Shown piece after piece: positions 35,101-44,178 of a stretch of 64,000 bases of DNA. The DNA is from Gymnodinialimonas ceratoperidinii (GTDB lineage Bacteria; Pseudomonadota; Alphaproteobacteria; Rhodobacterales; Rhodobacteraceae): contig NZ_CP079194.1 of the NCBI RefSeq assembly GCF_019297855.1, positions 1,909,501 to 1,973,500 of the forward strand, read 5' to 3'. The translations under genes were made by a program, and so were the position numbers. Position 1 is the first letter of the stretch. Every line of letters begins with the position of its first letter. A model generated the notes under the pieces. That model made no database searches. It had not been told where the DNA came from and was given only the letters and a program-made list of their open reading frames with translations.

Positions 35101-36117
35101 CTAACGATCGAAGAGGCGCGACGCGATGGGCGCGCCGATGATGACGGTCACGATGCGGAACAGGTGGTGGGACACCACGAAGGCCACGTCCGCGCCTGCG
35201 ATCAGCGCGAGCACCGTCATCTCGGCCTGTCCGCCGGGGGCGAAGGCCAGAAGCGCCTCCATGTGGGGCGCGAGGCCAAGGGCGACCGCGGCCTCGGCAA
35301 AGGCGCCCGCGATGATCAGGATCACCACGCAATACCCTAAGGCCGCCACCACATCGCGGCGCACTTCCACGCCGGTGATGCCCGCGTATTTCGCTCCGAC
35401 TGTCATCCCAATGAAGAATTGTGCCACGAAAATCGCTTCGGCCGGCGGGCGGTAGTCAAGGATGCCGCTGACCGCGAGGATCGCCGCCGCAATCAAAGGC
35501 CCGAGGATCGAGGCCCCGAAGAGCCCGACCGCCTTCGCAACGCGCCATCCGACCAATCCCGCGGCGACCATCCACGCCATCTGCGCCAAGGGCAGCGTCG
35601 CTGCGGGCGCGCCGGGGGGATTGCTGAGGTCGACCTCCCAAGCTCCGGCGAGGATGAAAGGCAGGATCGTGACGATCACCAAGACACGGGTCGCGTGAAC
35701 CAGCGACAACGTGCGAATGTTGCCGCCCGCGTCCTCGCCAAAGGCCAGCATATCCTGCAAGCCGCCGGGCATCGCGGAGTAGTAACTGGTCGGAAAGTCG
35801 AAGCCCCAGAGCTTCTGGAAATAGGGGATGCCGACCACGCCGATGATCGCGATCATGATGGGCATCATCAGAAGCGTGGGCCACATCGCGCCCATGCTGA
35901 CGACCACGCTCATGCTCAACGTCGCCCCGACCGCCACGCCCAGGATCGCGCGCATCGCGTCGTTGATCGTCGCGTTGCCGCGCATGGAAACGCCGAAAAG
36001 CGCGGCCACGAGGCAGGCGAATATCGGCCCGAGGAGGAATGGCAGAGGCAGGTTGAGGAGGTAGAAGGCGACGACGCCTACCGCCGCGATGACATAGGTG
36101 CGCAGCAGGATCAGCAC
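35101..36117 (-). CDS. AbrB family membrane protein (PF05145 type)
   Basis: A 338-residue integral membrane protein with about ten hydrophobic helices in two similar halves: PLPFLLGPIFACLVAALFG and GASILGPLIAAAILAVSG begin matching repeats, and PGGLQDMLAFGED and APGGQAEMTVLALIAGADVAFV are the paired conserved loops. This is the family called AbrB or ammonia monooxygenase in databases; it is unrelated to the DNA-binding AbrB and its transport substrate is not established. The start is GTG at 36117, overlapping the hydrolase stop by 7 bp, so the two form one leftward unit. It is convergent with copA. Confidence 0.85.
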   Translation of the reverse strand: MLILLRTYVIAAVGVVAFYLLNLPLPFLLGPIFACLVAALFGVSMRGNATINDAMRAILGVAVGATLSMSVVVSMGAMWPTLLMMPIMIAIIGVVGIPYFQKLWGFDFPTSYYSAMPGGLQDMLAFGEDAGGNIRTLSLVHATRVLVIVTILPFILAGAWEVDLSNPPGAPAATLPLAQMAWMVAAGLVGWRVAKAVGLFGASILGPLIAAAILAVSGILDYRPPAEAIFVAQFFIGMTVGAKYAGITGVEVRRDVVAALGYCVVILIIAGAFAEAAVALGLAPHMEALLAFAPGGQAEMTVLALIAGADVAFVVSHHLFRIVTVIIGAPIASRLFDR

Positions 36118-36824
36118 GGGCGCTGCAGCCAGCTGGCCAAGGCGGCGTTGGTGCGGTCTGGTTGCTCCAACGTCGGCAGGTGACCGGCGCCTTCGATGAT
36201 GTCGAGGTGGGCGCCGGGGATCGTGTCCCGCATCAGCCGATGCCGCTCTGGCGGGCAGAGCCCGTCTTCAGACCCGCAGAGCACGAGGGTCGGCACGGCG
36301 ATCTGCGCAAGGGTCTCCATCTGGTCGGGTCGCGTGGCAAGGGCGCAGGATTGCTGGACAAATGCTTCGGCGCCCAGGGCTTCCGCCATCTCCATGCAAA
36401 GATCGAGGATCTCCCCCACACGCGGCCCATCCGCGAGGTAGTTCGGCTTCATCTCGTCGCGCATGATCCGGCGCAGGCCTCCGGCTTGAACCGCCTCGAT
36501 CTGAGGCAGCCGGGCACGGGCCCGCTCGAGCGGCTCGGCCAAGGGGTTGGTGTCGAGAAGGGCGAGATGGCTGACCCGTTCCGGCGCGCGGGCCATGATC
36601 TCCATGGCGACGATCCCGCCCATGGAAAGGCCCGCCAGCGCGAACCGGGGCGGGGCGTTCTCAAGGATGTCCTCTGCAAAGCCCGCGATGGTCTCCTGCC
36701 CGGTCAGATTGGCGACCATGACAGATCGATGGCTCGAGAAGGCGGCGATCTGGGGCGCGAAAAGCCGCGCGTCGCACATCATGCCGGGGATCAGCAGCAG
36801 GGGCAGGGCAGGGGCGGTGTTCAT
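36111..36824 (-). CDS. Alpha/beta hydrolase
   Basis: A 237-residue hydrolase. LLLIPGMMCDARLFAPQ supplies the oxyanion-hole region, GLSMGGIVAMEIM the nucleophile Ser, VLCGSEDGLCPPERHR the acid Asp, and IEGAGHLPTLEQPDR the catalytic His, in the standard order. Size and blocks match MenH/PcaD-like small hydrolases. Start at 36824 follows GAGGT. It precedes the AbrB-family permease with a 7-bp overlap. The ester or C-C bond substrate is unknown. Confidence 0.88.
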   Translation of the reverse strand: MNTAPALPLLLIPGMMCDARLFAPQIAAFSSHRSVMVANLTGQETIAGFAEDILENAPPRFALAGLSMGGIVAMEIMARAPERVSHLALLDTNPLAEPLERARARLPQIEAVQAGGLRRIMRDEMKPNYLADGPRVGEILDLCMEMAEALGAEAFVQQSCALATRPDQMETLAQIAVPTLVLCGSEDGLCPPERHRLMRDTIPGAHLDIIEGAGHLPTLEQPDRTNAALASWLQRPC

Positions 36825-36976
36825 TGACGACCTCGGATGGCACATGCGGCCCGAAACGCCGATCTGCGCACGGGTCGTGGCAAAGTCGCAGGGCCAGCCC
36901 GCAGCAAAAGCTCCGCTACGCGCGCAGACTTCTGGATGTCACCCAAGGTCATCGAGCTTCCTACGGCGCCCCCCGC

Positions 36977-38206
36977 TCAGGCGAAGGCCTGCAGGCCGGT
37001 GATGCCGCGGCCCATGATCAGGGCGTGGACGTCGTGGGTGCCCTCGTAGGTGTTGACCGCTTCGAGGTTCATCACGTGGCGGATGACGCCGTATTCGTCG
37101 CTGACGCCGTTGCCGCCGTGCATGTCGCGGGCCTCGCGGGCGATGGCGAGGGCCTTGCCGCAGTTGTTGCGTTTCATCAGCGAGATCAGCTCGGCGGGCG
37201 CCGTGTGATCGTCGAACATGCGGCCCAGTTGCAGCGCGCCCTGCAGGCCAAGGGCGATCTCTGCCTGCATGTCAGCGAGCTTCTTCTGGATCAGCTGCGT
37301 CTGCGCCAGCGGGCGTCCGAACTGCTTGCGGTCCATCGTGTACTCGCGGGCCGCGTGGAAGCAGGCCTCGGCCGCGCCCATGGCGCCCCAGGCGATGCCG
37401 AAGCGGGCGCGGTTGAGGCAGCCGAAGGGGCCGGCGAGGCCGCTGACTTCGGGCAGCAAGTTGTCTTCCGGCACGAAGACCTCGTCCATCTGGATCATCC
37501 CGGTGATCGAGGCGCGGAGCGAGAACTTGCCCTCGATCTTGGGCGCGTTCAGGCCCTTCATGCCCTTCTCGAGGATGAAGCCCTTGATCTTGCCGTCATG
37601 GGCGTCGGACTTGGCCCAGATGATGAAGACATCGGCGATGGGCGAGTTGGTGATCCAGTTCTTGGCACCCGAGATCGAATAGCCGCCGTCGACCGGCTTG
37701 GCGCGCGTCACCATCGATCCGGGGTCCGAGCCGTGGTCGGGCTCGGTCAGGCCGAAGCAGCCGACCATGCGGCCCGAGGCCAGCTCGGGCAGGTACTTCT
37801 GGCGCTGCGCCTCGGTGCCATAGGCGAAGATCGGATGCATGACGAGGGAGCTCTGCACCGACATCGCCGAGCGGTAGCCGCTGTCGACCCGCTCCACTTC
37901 GCGGGCGACGAGGCCGTAGGAGACGTAATTGGCCCCGATGCCACCGTATTCCTCGGGGATGGTCGCGCCAAGCAAACCCATGTCGCCCATCTCGGTCATG
38001 ATTTCGCGGTCAAACGTCTCGTGCCGGTTGGCCATCACCACCCGCGCGCCGAGCGCCTCCTGGCAATAGGCCCGCGCCGAGTCGCGGATCATCCGCTCTT
38101 CTTCCGACAGTTGGTTCTCCAGCAGGAAGGGGTCGTCCCAGACCAACGCCGCAGGTTTCGCGCGGGCGGCTTCGGGGGTGGCGGTCATCGCGGCGGCGGC
38201 GTCCAT
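36977..38206 (-). CDS. gcdH: Glutaryl-CoA dehydrogenase
   Basis: A 409-residue acyl-CoA dehydrogenase. Marks of the glutaryl-CoA group are [41 protein letters not shown] at the FAD site, and the catalytic Glu in [20 protein letters not shown]. It oxidises and decarboxylates glutaryl-CoA from lysine and tryptophan breakdown to crotonyl-CoA, passing electrons to ETF. GGAG lies before the ATG. A LysR gene follows in the same direction with a 130-bp gap. An electron-transfer partner is not in view. Confidence 0.93.
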   Translation of the reverse strand: MDAAAAMTATPEAARAKPAALVWDDPFLLENQLSEEERMIRDSARAYCQEALGARVVMANRHETFDREIMTEMGDMGLLGATIPEEYGGIGANYVSYGLVAREVERVDSGYRSAMSVQSSLVMHPIFAYGTEAQRQKYLPELASGRMVGCFGLTEPDHGSDPGSMVTRAKPVDGGYSISGAKNWITNSPIADVFIIWAKSDAHDGKIKGFILEKGMKGLNAPKIEGKFSLRASITGMIQMDEVFVPEDNLLPEVSGLAGPFGCLNRARFGIAWGAMGAAEACFHAAREYTMDRKQFGRPLAQTQLIQKKLADMQAEIALGLQGALQLGRMFDDHTAPAELISLMKRNNCGKALAIAREARDMHGGNGVSDEYGVIRHVMNLEAVNTYEGTHDVHALIMGRGITGLQAFA

Positions 38207-38336
38207 GGGGCACTCTCCGGTTGTTGAGGGGTCGCGATTGTCTAGGCCCTCTCCGGTGGGACTTCAAGCGAGCCGAATGTCTCAGTACGGGGTGCCGGAG
38301 GGCCCTGGACGCGAGGCGCCGCGCGCCTCTCACAGG

Positions 38337-39236
38337 TCAATTCGCCAGCAGAGCTTCTACGATCCGGTCAATGACCTCATCCTGCCCGCGCGGCTTGCCA
38401 AGGCGCAGGCAAAGGTTCTGGCTCAACGGCACGCGTTTGCCTAAGGGGGCGACCAAGGCGCCGCTTGCCAGTTGTTCTTCCACCAGAAAGCCATGTCCCA
38501 TGAGCACGCCCGCGCCGTGTTTCGCTTCCTCCAAAGCCAGCCCGTAGAGCGAGAAGACAGGCCCCGATGGCTGCAACTCCAGCCCCGCGCCGGTGCGGGT
38601 GTTCCACCACATCCAGTCCTCGTGCCAACTGTCATCGCGCAGCAATGTCTCCCGGTTCAGATCCGACGGCGAGGTCAGGCGGGCGGCGATTTCGGGCGTG
38701 CAGACGGGGAAGATCTCGTCCGGGGCCACGGTCAAGGTGCCTTCGCCGGCGATCGGGTCGAGGACGAACAGGCTCAGGTCGAACGGCTCGCGCATCAGGT
38801 TCGGCGGCGTCTCGCGCGTGGTGACGGAAATGCGCAGGTCCGGCACGGCGGCCCGCAGAGCGCCAAGGCGCGGGGCGAGCCAGAGGTGCGCGACGCTCGG
38901 CAAGGTGGCGATGCGGATGGTGAGCGGGCTGGCCTTGCGGAGCAACGTGCCGACGGCGCCACCCATCAAATCGAACGCCCGCGTCAGATCGGGCACCGCG
39001 TTCCGACCGGCATCTGTCAGGGTGACACCCTGCGCGTGACGATCGAAGAGGGTTAATCCCAACCAGCCCTCAAGGGCCTTGATCTGCTGCGAAATCGCGG
39101 CGGGCGTGACGTATAGCTCATCAGCGGCTGCCACGAAGCTGCCGAGTCGGGCCACAGCCTCAAAGGCGCGCAACCCGTTGAGGGGTGGCAATTTTTGCCG
39201 TTGCGCGGGCTTTGGGGTCGGAGGTGGCTTGGTCAT
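38337..39236 (-). CDS. LysR family regulator (GcvA-like)
   Basis: A 299-residue regulator. The helix-turn-helix is at residues 18-75 (LNGLRAFEAVARLGSFVAAADELYVTPAAISQQIKALEGWLGLTLFDR), a sequence typical of GcvA/AmpR-type proteins. The effector domain ends near residue 295. ATG 39236 fits the family N-terminus; the open frame further upstream overlaps the intergenic operator. It is divergent from the SHMT paralogue, with a 17-bp inverted repeat directly before its start, so it probably regulates that gene or gcdH. Similar regulator-gcdH pairs are common. Confidence 0.9.
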   Translation of the reverse strand: MTKPPPTPKPAQRQKLPPLNGLRAFEAVARLGSFVAAADELYVTPAAISQQIKALEGWLGLTLFDRHAQGVTLTDAGRNAVPDLTRAFDLMGGAVGTLLRKASPLTIRIATLPSVAHLWLAPRLGALRAAVPDLRISVTTRETPPNLMREPFDLSLFVLDPIAGEGTLTVAPDEIFPVCTPEIAARLTSPSDLNRETLLRDDSWHEDWMWWNTRTGAGLELQPSGPVFSLYGLALEEAKHGAGVLMGHGFLVEEQLASGALVAPLGKRVPLSQNLCLRLGKPRGQDEVIDRIVEALLAN

Positions 39237-39238
39237 GC

Positions 39239-39255
39239 TAGGCTTAGCTAGCCTA
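39239..39255. promoter_or_regulatory. Inverted repeat between LysR and SHMT-like genes
   Basis: TAGGCT-TAGCT-AGCCTA is a perfect 6-bp inverted repeat with a 5-bp spacer, three bases before the LysR start codon. A partial copy (TACGCCTAAGG) continues to 39264. The site is suited to autorepression by the LysR protein. Function is inferred. Confidence 0.45.
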
Positions 39256-39352
39256 CGCCTAAGGGGAAGTAAAACTCGTTTGCGCAGAAAGGGGCGAGAG
39301 TGCTCAATAAACCTCTGCCGCACATGCCGTGCGTTGAGAGAAAGCATTCCCC

Positions 39353-40618
39353 ATGTCCCATCACATGACCCGAGCCATCGACCAATCCGACCCCGTGGTA
39401 GCCAAGGCGCTGAGGGATGAAAGCCGCCGCCAGCAGGATCAGATCGAGTTGATTGCTTCCGAGAATATCGTGAGCCGCGCGGTGCTCGATGCCCTTGGCC
39501 ACGAGATCACGAACAAGACGCTCGAAGGCTATCCCGGCGCGCGGTTTCACGGCGGCGGGCAGCATGTCGACGTGGTGGAACAGGCCGCCATCGACCGCGC
39601 CTGCGCGCTTTTCGATTGTGGCTACGCCAACGTGCAACCCCATTCCGGCAGCCAGGCCAACCTCGCGGTTTTCTTCGCGCTGCTCACCCCCGGCGACAAG
39701 GTCCTGAGCCTCGATCTGGCGGCGGGCGGACACCTGAGCCACGGCTTGGGGGCAAACCTCTCGGGGCGCTGGTTCGAGGCGCATCATTACGGCGTGACCC
39801 GTGACACTGGCGTGATCGAATACGACGCGGTGGAGGCGCGTGCACGCGAGGTGCGTCCGAAGCTGCTGATCGCCGGCGGCTCGGCCTATCCGCGCTGGAT
39901 CGACTTCGCGCGGATGGCTCAGATTGCACAAAGCGTGGGGGCCTATTTCATGGTCGATATGGCGCATTTCGCCGGATTGGTGGCGGGCGGGGCGCATCCC
40001 TCGCCGCTGCCGCACGCCGATATCGTGACCTGCACGACCACGAAAACCCTGCGAGGGCCGCGGGGCGGGATGATCCTTGCGAAGGACGCGGGTTGGAGCA
40101 AAAAGCTGCAATCTTCGGTTTTTCCGGGGGTTCAGAGCAGCTTGCACACGCAGGTTCTCGCGGCAAAGGCGGTGTGCCTGAAGGAGGCGTCGGAGCCCGC
40201 CTTCAAGACCTACGCAAGCCAAATCGTGGAGAATGCAAGGGCGCTGGCAGAGGCACTGAGCGCGGGCGGCGTCGATATCGTCTCGGGCGGCACGGACACG
40301 CATATCGTACTGTTGGACCTCTCTCGCCTCAACTTGCTTGGACGGGAGGCGGAAGCTTTGCTCGACCGCGCCAATATCACGAGCAACAAGAACCCGGTGC
40401 CCTTCGATGTCTCCAACCCTGCCAAGTGGTCGGGCCTGCGCCTCGGCGTTGCCGCCGCCACCACGCGCGGTTTCTCGACCGATGATTTCAGATCGCTCGG
40501 GGCGATGATCGCAGGCCTTCTGACGGCAGAGGAGGGCGCGCGCGAGCATCAGGTGGCAACGGCTCGGGAAGAGGTGGCGCGGCTCTGCGCTGCTTATCCA
40601 ATTCATGAAGATCAGTAG
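39353..40618 (+). CDS. Divergent serine hydroxymethyltransferase paralogue
   Basis: A 421-residue PLP enzyme of the SHMT fold: IELIASENIVSRAVLDALG, NVQPHSGSQANLAVFFALL, FMVDMAHFAGLVAGG and TLRGPRGGMIL are all SHMT blocks. Several active-site positions differ from GlyA. The residue before the PLP lysine is Thr (TTTKTLRGPRGG) where GlyA has His. The two Tyr of RYYGG are Phe-His (RFHGG). The GGQGGPLMH loop reads GVQSSLHTQ. These changes suggest a different donor or acceptor, for instance alpha-methylserine or a larger beta-hydroxy amino acid. A housekeeping glyA would be expected elsewhere. It is divergent from a LysR regulator. Confidence 0.8.
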   Translation: MSHHMTRAIDQSDPVVAKALRDESRRQQDQIELIASENIVSRAVLDALGHEITNKTLEGYPGARFHGGGQHVDVVEQAAIDRACALFDCGYANVQPHSGSQANLAVFFALLTPGDKVLSLDLAAGGHLSHGLGANLSGRWFEAHHYGVTRDTGVIEYDAVEARAREVRPKLLIAGGSAYPRWIDFARMAQIAQSVGAYFMVDMAHFAGLVAGGAHPSPLPHADIVTCTTTKTLRGPRGGMILAKDAGWSKKLQSSVFPGVQSSLHTQVLAAKAVCLKEASEPAFKTYASQIVENARALAEALSAGGVDIVSGGTDTHIVLLDLSRLNLLGREAEALLDRANITSNKNPVPFDVSNPAKWSGLRLGVAAATTRGFSTDDFRSLGAMIAGLLTAEEGAREHQVATAREEVARLCAAYPIHEDQ

Positions 40619-40630
40619 CAACCGCGCCTA

Positions 40631-40644
40631 ATTGGTTGACCAAT
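40631..40644. promoter_or_regulatory. GntR/FCD-type operator, upstream copy
   Basis: ATTGGTTGACCAAT is ATTGGT-N2-ACCAAT, closely resembling the PdhR-type consensus, which has three spacer bases. It lies 116 bp before the zinc dehydrogenase start. Its centre is 96 bp from the next copy, close to nine helical turns, so the two could be bridged by a looping regulator. Confidence 0.6.
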
Positions 40645-40726
40645 GTGAAACCATGTGGCGCGAAATGTCTCTTGATTTATTGTGATGGATGCGGGATCAC
40701 AAGGGCATGGTGTTTACCTTAGTATT

Positions 40727-40740
40727 ATTGGTAAACCAAT
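40727..40740. promoter_or_regulatory. GntR/FCD-type operator, promoter-proximal copy
   Basis: ATTGGTAAACCAAT matches the copy at 40631 except for the two spacer bases. It overlaps TATTAT (40724-40729), a likely -10, and ends 19 bp before the dehydrogenase ATG, so bound regulator would block transcription start or clearance. Confidence 0.65.
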
Positions 40741-40759
40741 TTGCCAAGAGGGTGGTCAG

Positions 40760-41932
40760 ATGAGCGAAGTGATGGCGCAGAACCGAGGTATCGGAAGTGA
40801 TCTGCCGGACAAGATGCGCGCTTGGGTGCTCGGTGACCCTGAAGAGCTGAGCCTGATCGAGAAGCCCATGCCGACGCCCGGCCGTGCCGAGGTCCTCGTC
40901 CGCATCGATGCTGTGGCGATCTGTGCCACGGATCTGGAGATCCTGACCTATGGCACACCAGCGCTGATCGAGGGTGGGCCGCCGTTCAACAAGAACTACA
41001 CACCCGGTCATGAGTACATGGGCACTGTTGCGGCGCTTGGACCGGGCGTCGATGAATTCGTGGTCGGGGATCGCGTCACGGTCGAGATCCACGCGGGCTG
41101 TGGCCAATGCAAACGCTGCCGCATGGGCATGTACACCTCGTGCCATAACTACGGCTTGAACTACGGCGACCAAGACAAGGGCCACCGCGCCAATGGGTTC
41201 ACCACCGATGGCGGCTTCGCGGAGTACGCGGTTAACAACATTAACACCTTGATCCGGGTGCCCGACGAGATGACCGACGAGGAAGCCACCTTGGTGGTCA
41301 CCGCCGGCACCTCCATGTACGGGCTAACCGAGTTGGGCGGGCTCGTTGCGGGCGAAAGCGTGGTGGTAATCGGGCCCGGTCCGATCGGCCTGCTGGCGGT
41401 CGCCGTCGCCAAGGCCCTCGGTGCGGCGCCGGTCATTCTGGTGGGCACCCGCGAAAGCCGGAACGAGATTGGGCGCAAGTTGGGGGCGGATCACGTGATC
41501 GATGCGCGGTCAGAGGATGTCGTGGCGCGGGTGAAGGAACTGACCGGCAAGGGTGCCGATTACGTCGTCGATTGCGCTGGCAACGAGACGACGGTGAACC
41601 AGGCCGTGGCGATGACCAATCGCGGCGGCAAGATCTGCCTCGCGGCCTTCCCGAAGAACGCGGTGGAGTTCAACCTCGGCGCACTGGCTGTTAACAATAT
41701 CTACCTCTACGGCATCCGCGGGGAAGGGCGCTCGGCCACCCATCGCGCGATGGCCTTCATGGAGGCAGGCACCTTCGACGCGAGCCTGATCCATACCCAT
41801 ACGTTTCCGATGGACGACCTGCCCACCGCGCTGAAATACGCCCGCGAGCGCATCGATGACGCGATCAAGGTTGTCGTCTCGAACCGGCCCGGCGTCGTGG
41901 GCGGCCCGAAACCTGCAAAGGACAAGACATGA
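40760..41932 (+). CDS. Zinc-dependent medium-chain dehydrogenase
   Basis: A 390-residue alcohol/polyol dehydrogenase. Catalytic zinc ligands: Cys in VAICATDLEILTYG, His-Glu in TPGHEYMGTVA. Structural zinc cysteines are intact in CGQCKRCRMGMYTSC, unlike the tdh product in this window. The NAD site is VVIGPGPIGLLAVAVAKALGA. It resembles threonine and sorbitol dehydrogenases, so a secondary hydroxyl on a polyol or sugar acid is the likely target. ATG 40760 has GAGGGTGG upstream. Two GntR operators precede it; its stop overlaps the next gene as ATGA. Confidence 0.9.
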   Translation: MSEVMAQNRGIGSDLPDKMRAWVLGDPEELSLIEKPMPTPGRAEVLVRIDAVAICATDLEILTYGTPALIEGGPPFNKNYTPGHEYMGTVAALGPGVDEFVVGDRVTVEIHAGCGQCKRCRMGMYTSCHNYGLNYGDQDKGHRANGFTTDGGFAEYAVNNINTLIRVPDEMTDEEATLVVTAGTSMYGLTELGGLVAGESVVVIGPGPIGLLAVAVAKALGAAPVILVGTRESRNEIGRKLGADHVIDARSEDVVARVKELTGKGADYVVDCAGNETTVNQAVAMTNRGGKICLAAFPKNAVEFNLGALAVNNIYLYGIRGEGRSATHRAMAFMEAGTFDASLIHTHTFPMDDLPTALKYARERIDDAIKVVVSNRPGVVGGPKPAKDKT

Positions 41933-42840
41933 CCAAGGCAAGACGCGGCATCTACGCCGCCGCAATCACCCCCTTCGACGAAAATGGCCGTGTCATGACG
42001 GACAAACTTGTCAGCTATTGCAAGCACTTGCTCTCCGACGGCGGTTGCGACGGCGTGGCACCCACCGGCACGACGGGTGAGGGGACCTCCATCGCCAAGG
42101 CCGATCGTCTGGCGCTGCCCGAAGCCTTCGCAGATGCCGGGATCGAGATGGACCGGGTGATCTTCGGCACCGGCGCGCCCTCTCTGCCCGATTGCGTGGC
42201 GATCACCTCCGCGGCCTGCGAGGCGGGCTACGTCAATGCGCTCGTCCTGCCGCCCTATTACTACAAGTCGCCCTCGGATGACGGCCTCTTTGCCTATTAC
42301 GCCAAGCTCATCGAGCAGGTAGGCCGCGACGATTTGCGGATATTTCTTTACCATTTCCCCCAGATGTCACAGGTCCCGATCTCGACCGATCTGGTCCTGC
42401 GTCTGCGACAGGCCTTCGGCCCCATCATCGCCGGTCTGAAGGACAGCTCGGGTGATTTCGACCAGTCCCGCGCTTTTATCGAGGCGACCGGCGGCGTGGC
42501 GCAGGATTTCGACGTCTATCCGTCTTCCGAGGCTTTCCTGTGGGACGGCCTCTCGATCGGCTCTGCCGGCATCATCTCGGGCTCCACGAACCTCACCGCG
42601 CGCGCGGTCCAAGAGGCGAAAAAGGCGCCTGAGGGTACTGCCCGTGACGCGGCGATGGAGAAAGTGCGCGCGGCCCGCACGACGGCGGCGAAATACCCGC
42701 TGATGGCCGCGATGAAAACGGCAGAGTGTTGGCGCAGCGGCGATGACAGCTGGTTGACAATGCAACCGCCCCTCACGCCATTGACCGAGGAGCTGAAGGC
42801 GCAGCTGAAAGACGATCTTTCCACGATTACAGCGACTTGA
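41929..42840 (+). CDS. Dihydrodipicolinate synthase family aldolase/dehydratase
   Basis: A 303-residue class I aldolase-fold enzyme. APTGTTGEGTSIAKADR is the substrate carboxylate loop, LYHFPQMSQVPIS carries the catalytic Tyr, and IIAGLKDSSGDFDQ the Schiff-base lysine. The dapA product itself has YN(V/I)P at the Tyr; here it is YHFP, pointing to a keto-acid aldolase or dehydratase of the KDG-aldolase/KdgD type rather than lysine biosynthesis. It is coupled to the dehydrogenase by ATGA. The probable job is cleavage or dehydration of a 2-keto acid formed by the dehydrogenases of this block. Confidence 0.88.
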   Translation: MTKARRGIYAAAITPFDENGRVMTDKLVSYCKHLLSDGGCDGVAPTGTTGEGTSIAKADRLALPEAFADAGIEMDRVIFGTGAPSLPDCVAITSAACEAGYVNALVLPPYYYKSPSDDGLFAYYAKLIEQVGRDDLRIFLYHFPQMSQVPISTDLVLRLRQAFGPIIAGLKDSSGDFDQSRAFIEATGGVAQDFDVYPSSEAFLWDGLSIGSAGIISGSTNLTARAVQEAKKAPEGTARDAAMEKVRAARTTAAKYPLMAAMKTAECWRSGDDSWLTMQPPLTPLTEELKAQLKDDLSTITAT

Positions 42841-42853
42841 CCCGGAGGATACC

Positions 42854-43315
42854 ATGACCACTTCTCAGACCCACGGCCCCGACCACGTCGTGATCAATCG
42901 CGATCTCAATGCTTTCGCTCACTGGCCGGATGGTCTCTACCAGGAGATGCTGTCCGACCTGGACAATGGCTGCGTGGGGTCCGTTCTGGTGTCCGAGACT
43001 GACACCATGCGCATCTGGCACCTGCATATCCCCGCCGGCGGGCGGTGCCGGTTTCACCGCCATGTGAACCGCTATTTCTGGTCCGCTCTCGTCGGCGGCA
43101 AGGCGCGGGGATACTTCTCTTCAGGTGAGATCCGGGATGTCGTCCACTACGCCGGAGAGACCAAGCACTTCGACTATGGCGAAGGTGACCACATGGTCCA
43201 TTCCGTTGAAAACATTGGCGAAACGGACCTTCTCTTCACGACAGTAGAATTCATCGACGGGCCCAACGCGCCGCTAGATGTGCCGGACAGCGTCCGCCTG
43301 AAGAAACCCGATTAA
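42854..43315 (+). CDS. Cupin-fold protein
   Basis: A 153-residue small beta-barrel protein. IWHLHIPAGGRCRFHRHVNRYFWSALVGGKARGYFSSG matches cupin motif 1 (G-x5-H-x-H-x4), and DYGEGDHMVHSVENIGETDLLFTTVEF is motif 2. Metal ligands are likely the two His of FHRHVN plus the His of HMVHSV. Such proteins act as isomerases, small oxygenases or sensors. It is 13 bp after the aldolase-family gene in the same unit. Its stop overlaps the convergent reductase stop by 4 bp. Specific role unknown. Confidence 0.8.
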   Translation: MTTSQTHGPDHVVINRDLNAFAHWPDGLYQEMLSDLDNGCVGSVLVSETDTMRIWHLHIPAGGRCRFHRHVNRYFWSALVGGKARGYFSSGEIRDVVHYAGETKHFDYGEGDHMVHSVENIGETDLLFTTVEFIDGPNAPLDVPDSVRLKKPD

Positions 43316-44178
43316 CCTTCCGGCACGGCCCGCGAAATGGGGAGAAGGACGGCTGCGTTGTCGAGGTCGCCTTCCCCCGCAGCCAACGCGTCCCGCATCA
43401 TGTCGAGATAGGTCCCGGTGAAGGGCAAGCCTTGTCCGGCCGCCTTGGCCTGATCGCGGATCAGCTCGAAATCCTTGGCCGATTGCGCGATGCGCCCAAG
43501 CGGCGTGAAGTCGCGATGGACCAAGGCGTCGCCCTTGGCATCCATGACCGCCGAATAGGCCGCCGACGCCTTGGCCATTTCGAGGAAATCCGCAGCGTCC
43601 AACCCGATGGCTTCGGCAAAGACCATCCCCTCGGCCAACGCCGCGCGATGCAGACCGAGCACGAGGTTGATGGCAAGCTTGGCGCGGTTACCATTGCCGA
43701 TCTCGCCCACGTGGAGGAACTGACGGGCCAGCGCGTCAAGCAGCGGTGCCGCACGGGCGACCGCAGCTTCTGCCCCCGCGACAAGAAGCAGAACGTCACC
43801 CGCCGCCAGCGCCTTGCTGGTGCCGGAAATCGGCGCCTCGATCAGCGTGATTCCGCGGGCTTGTGCCTTTGTCGCCAGCGGTGCCATCTGATCCGGGTCA
43901 CATGTGCTCATCGACACCAGAACCGCTTCCGTTCCAGGGGCTTGCGCGATGAGGTCCGCCAATTGTGCGGTGTCGAAGACGCAAGAGAAAACGACGTCCG
44001 AAGACCAGATATCCGCGCTATCCGCGAGCGTGCCGCCGAGCGCTTTGAACGCCTTGCATCGCTCGGCACTCGGGTCAGTGCCCGCAACGGCATAGCCTGC
44101 CGCAAGCAGACGACCCGCCAGCGCCGTGCCGATCAGGCCGAGGCCGAAAACGCCTACCTTCAGCGCTTTATCATTCAC
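43312..44178 (-). CDS. 3-Hydroxyisobutyrate dehydrogenase-type NAD(P) reductase (first of two)
   Basis: A 288-residue beta-hydroxyacid dehydrogenase. Nucleotide site: KVGVFGLGLIGTALAGRLLAAGY; substrate loop: EAPISGTSKALAAGDVLLLVAG; catalytic Lys: GNGNRAKLAINLVLGLHRAALAEG. The start is GTG at 44178, overlapping the upstream gene by 8 bp; the open frame beyond it is antisense-like overlap and not credible. Family members reduce tartronate semialdehyde, succinate semialdehyde or oxidise threonate and hydroxyisobutyrate. Tandem placement with a second member suggests two consecutive or stereospecific steps on one compound. Confidence 0.88.
   Translation of the reverse strand: MNDKALKVGVFGLGLIGTALAGRLLAAGYAVAGTDPSAERCKAFKALGGTLADSADIWSSDVVFSCVFDTAQLADLIAQAPGTEAVLVSMSTCDPDQMAPLATKAQARGITLIEAPISGTSKALAAGDVLLLVAGAEAAVARAAPLLDALARQFLHVGEIGNGNRAKLAINLVLGLHRAALAEGMVFAEAIGLDAADFLEMAKASAAYSAVMDAKGDALVHRDFTPLGRIAQSAKDFELIRDQAKAAGQGLPFTGTYLDMMRDALAAGEGDLDNAAVLLPISRAVPEG

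Noticed and set aside
32809..35110. Repeated GGTTAACGC stretches around copA (32809, 34664, 35089; also at 129) and the palindrome TTAACCGCGTTAA at 33240
   Set aside because: Two of the copies are in-frame Lys-Val-Asn-Ala codons in well-conserved proteins, and the others vary after the core. With no regular spacing or promoter association I read this as chance plus codon use, not an operator family.
36111..36824. Alpha/beta hydrolase as the missing kynurenine formamidase
   Set aside because: Bacterial KynB is a metal-dependent enzyme of another fold, and this gene is on the opposite strand, paired with an AbrB-type permease. No specific support.
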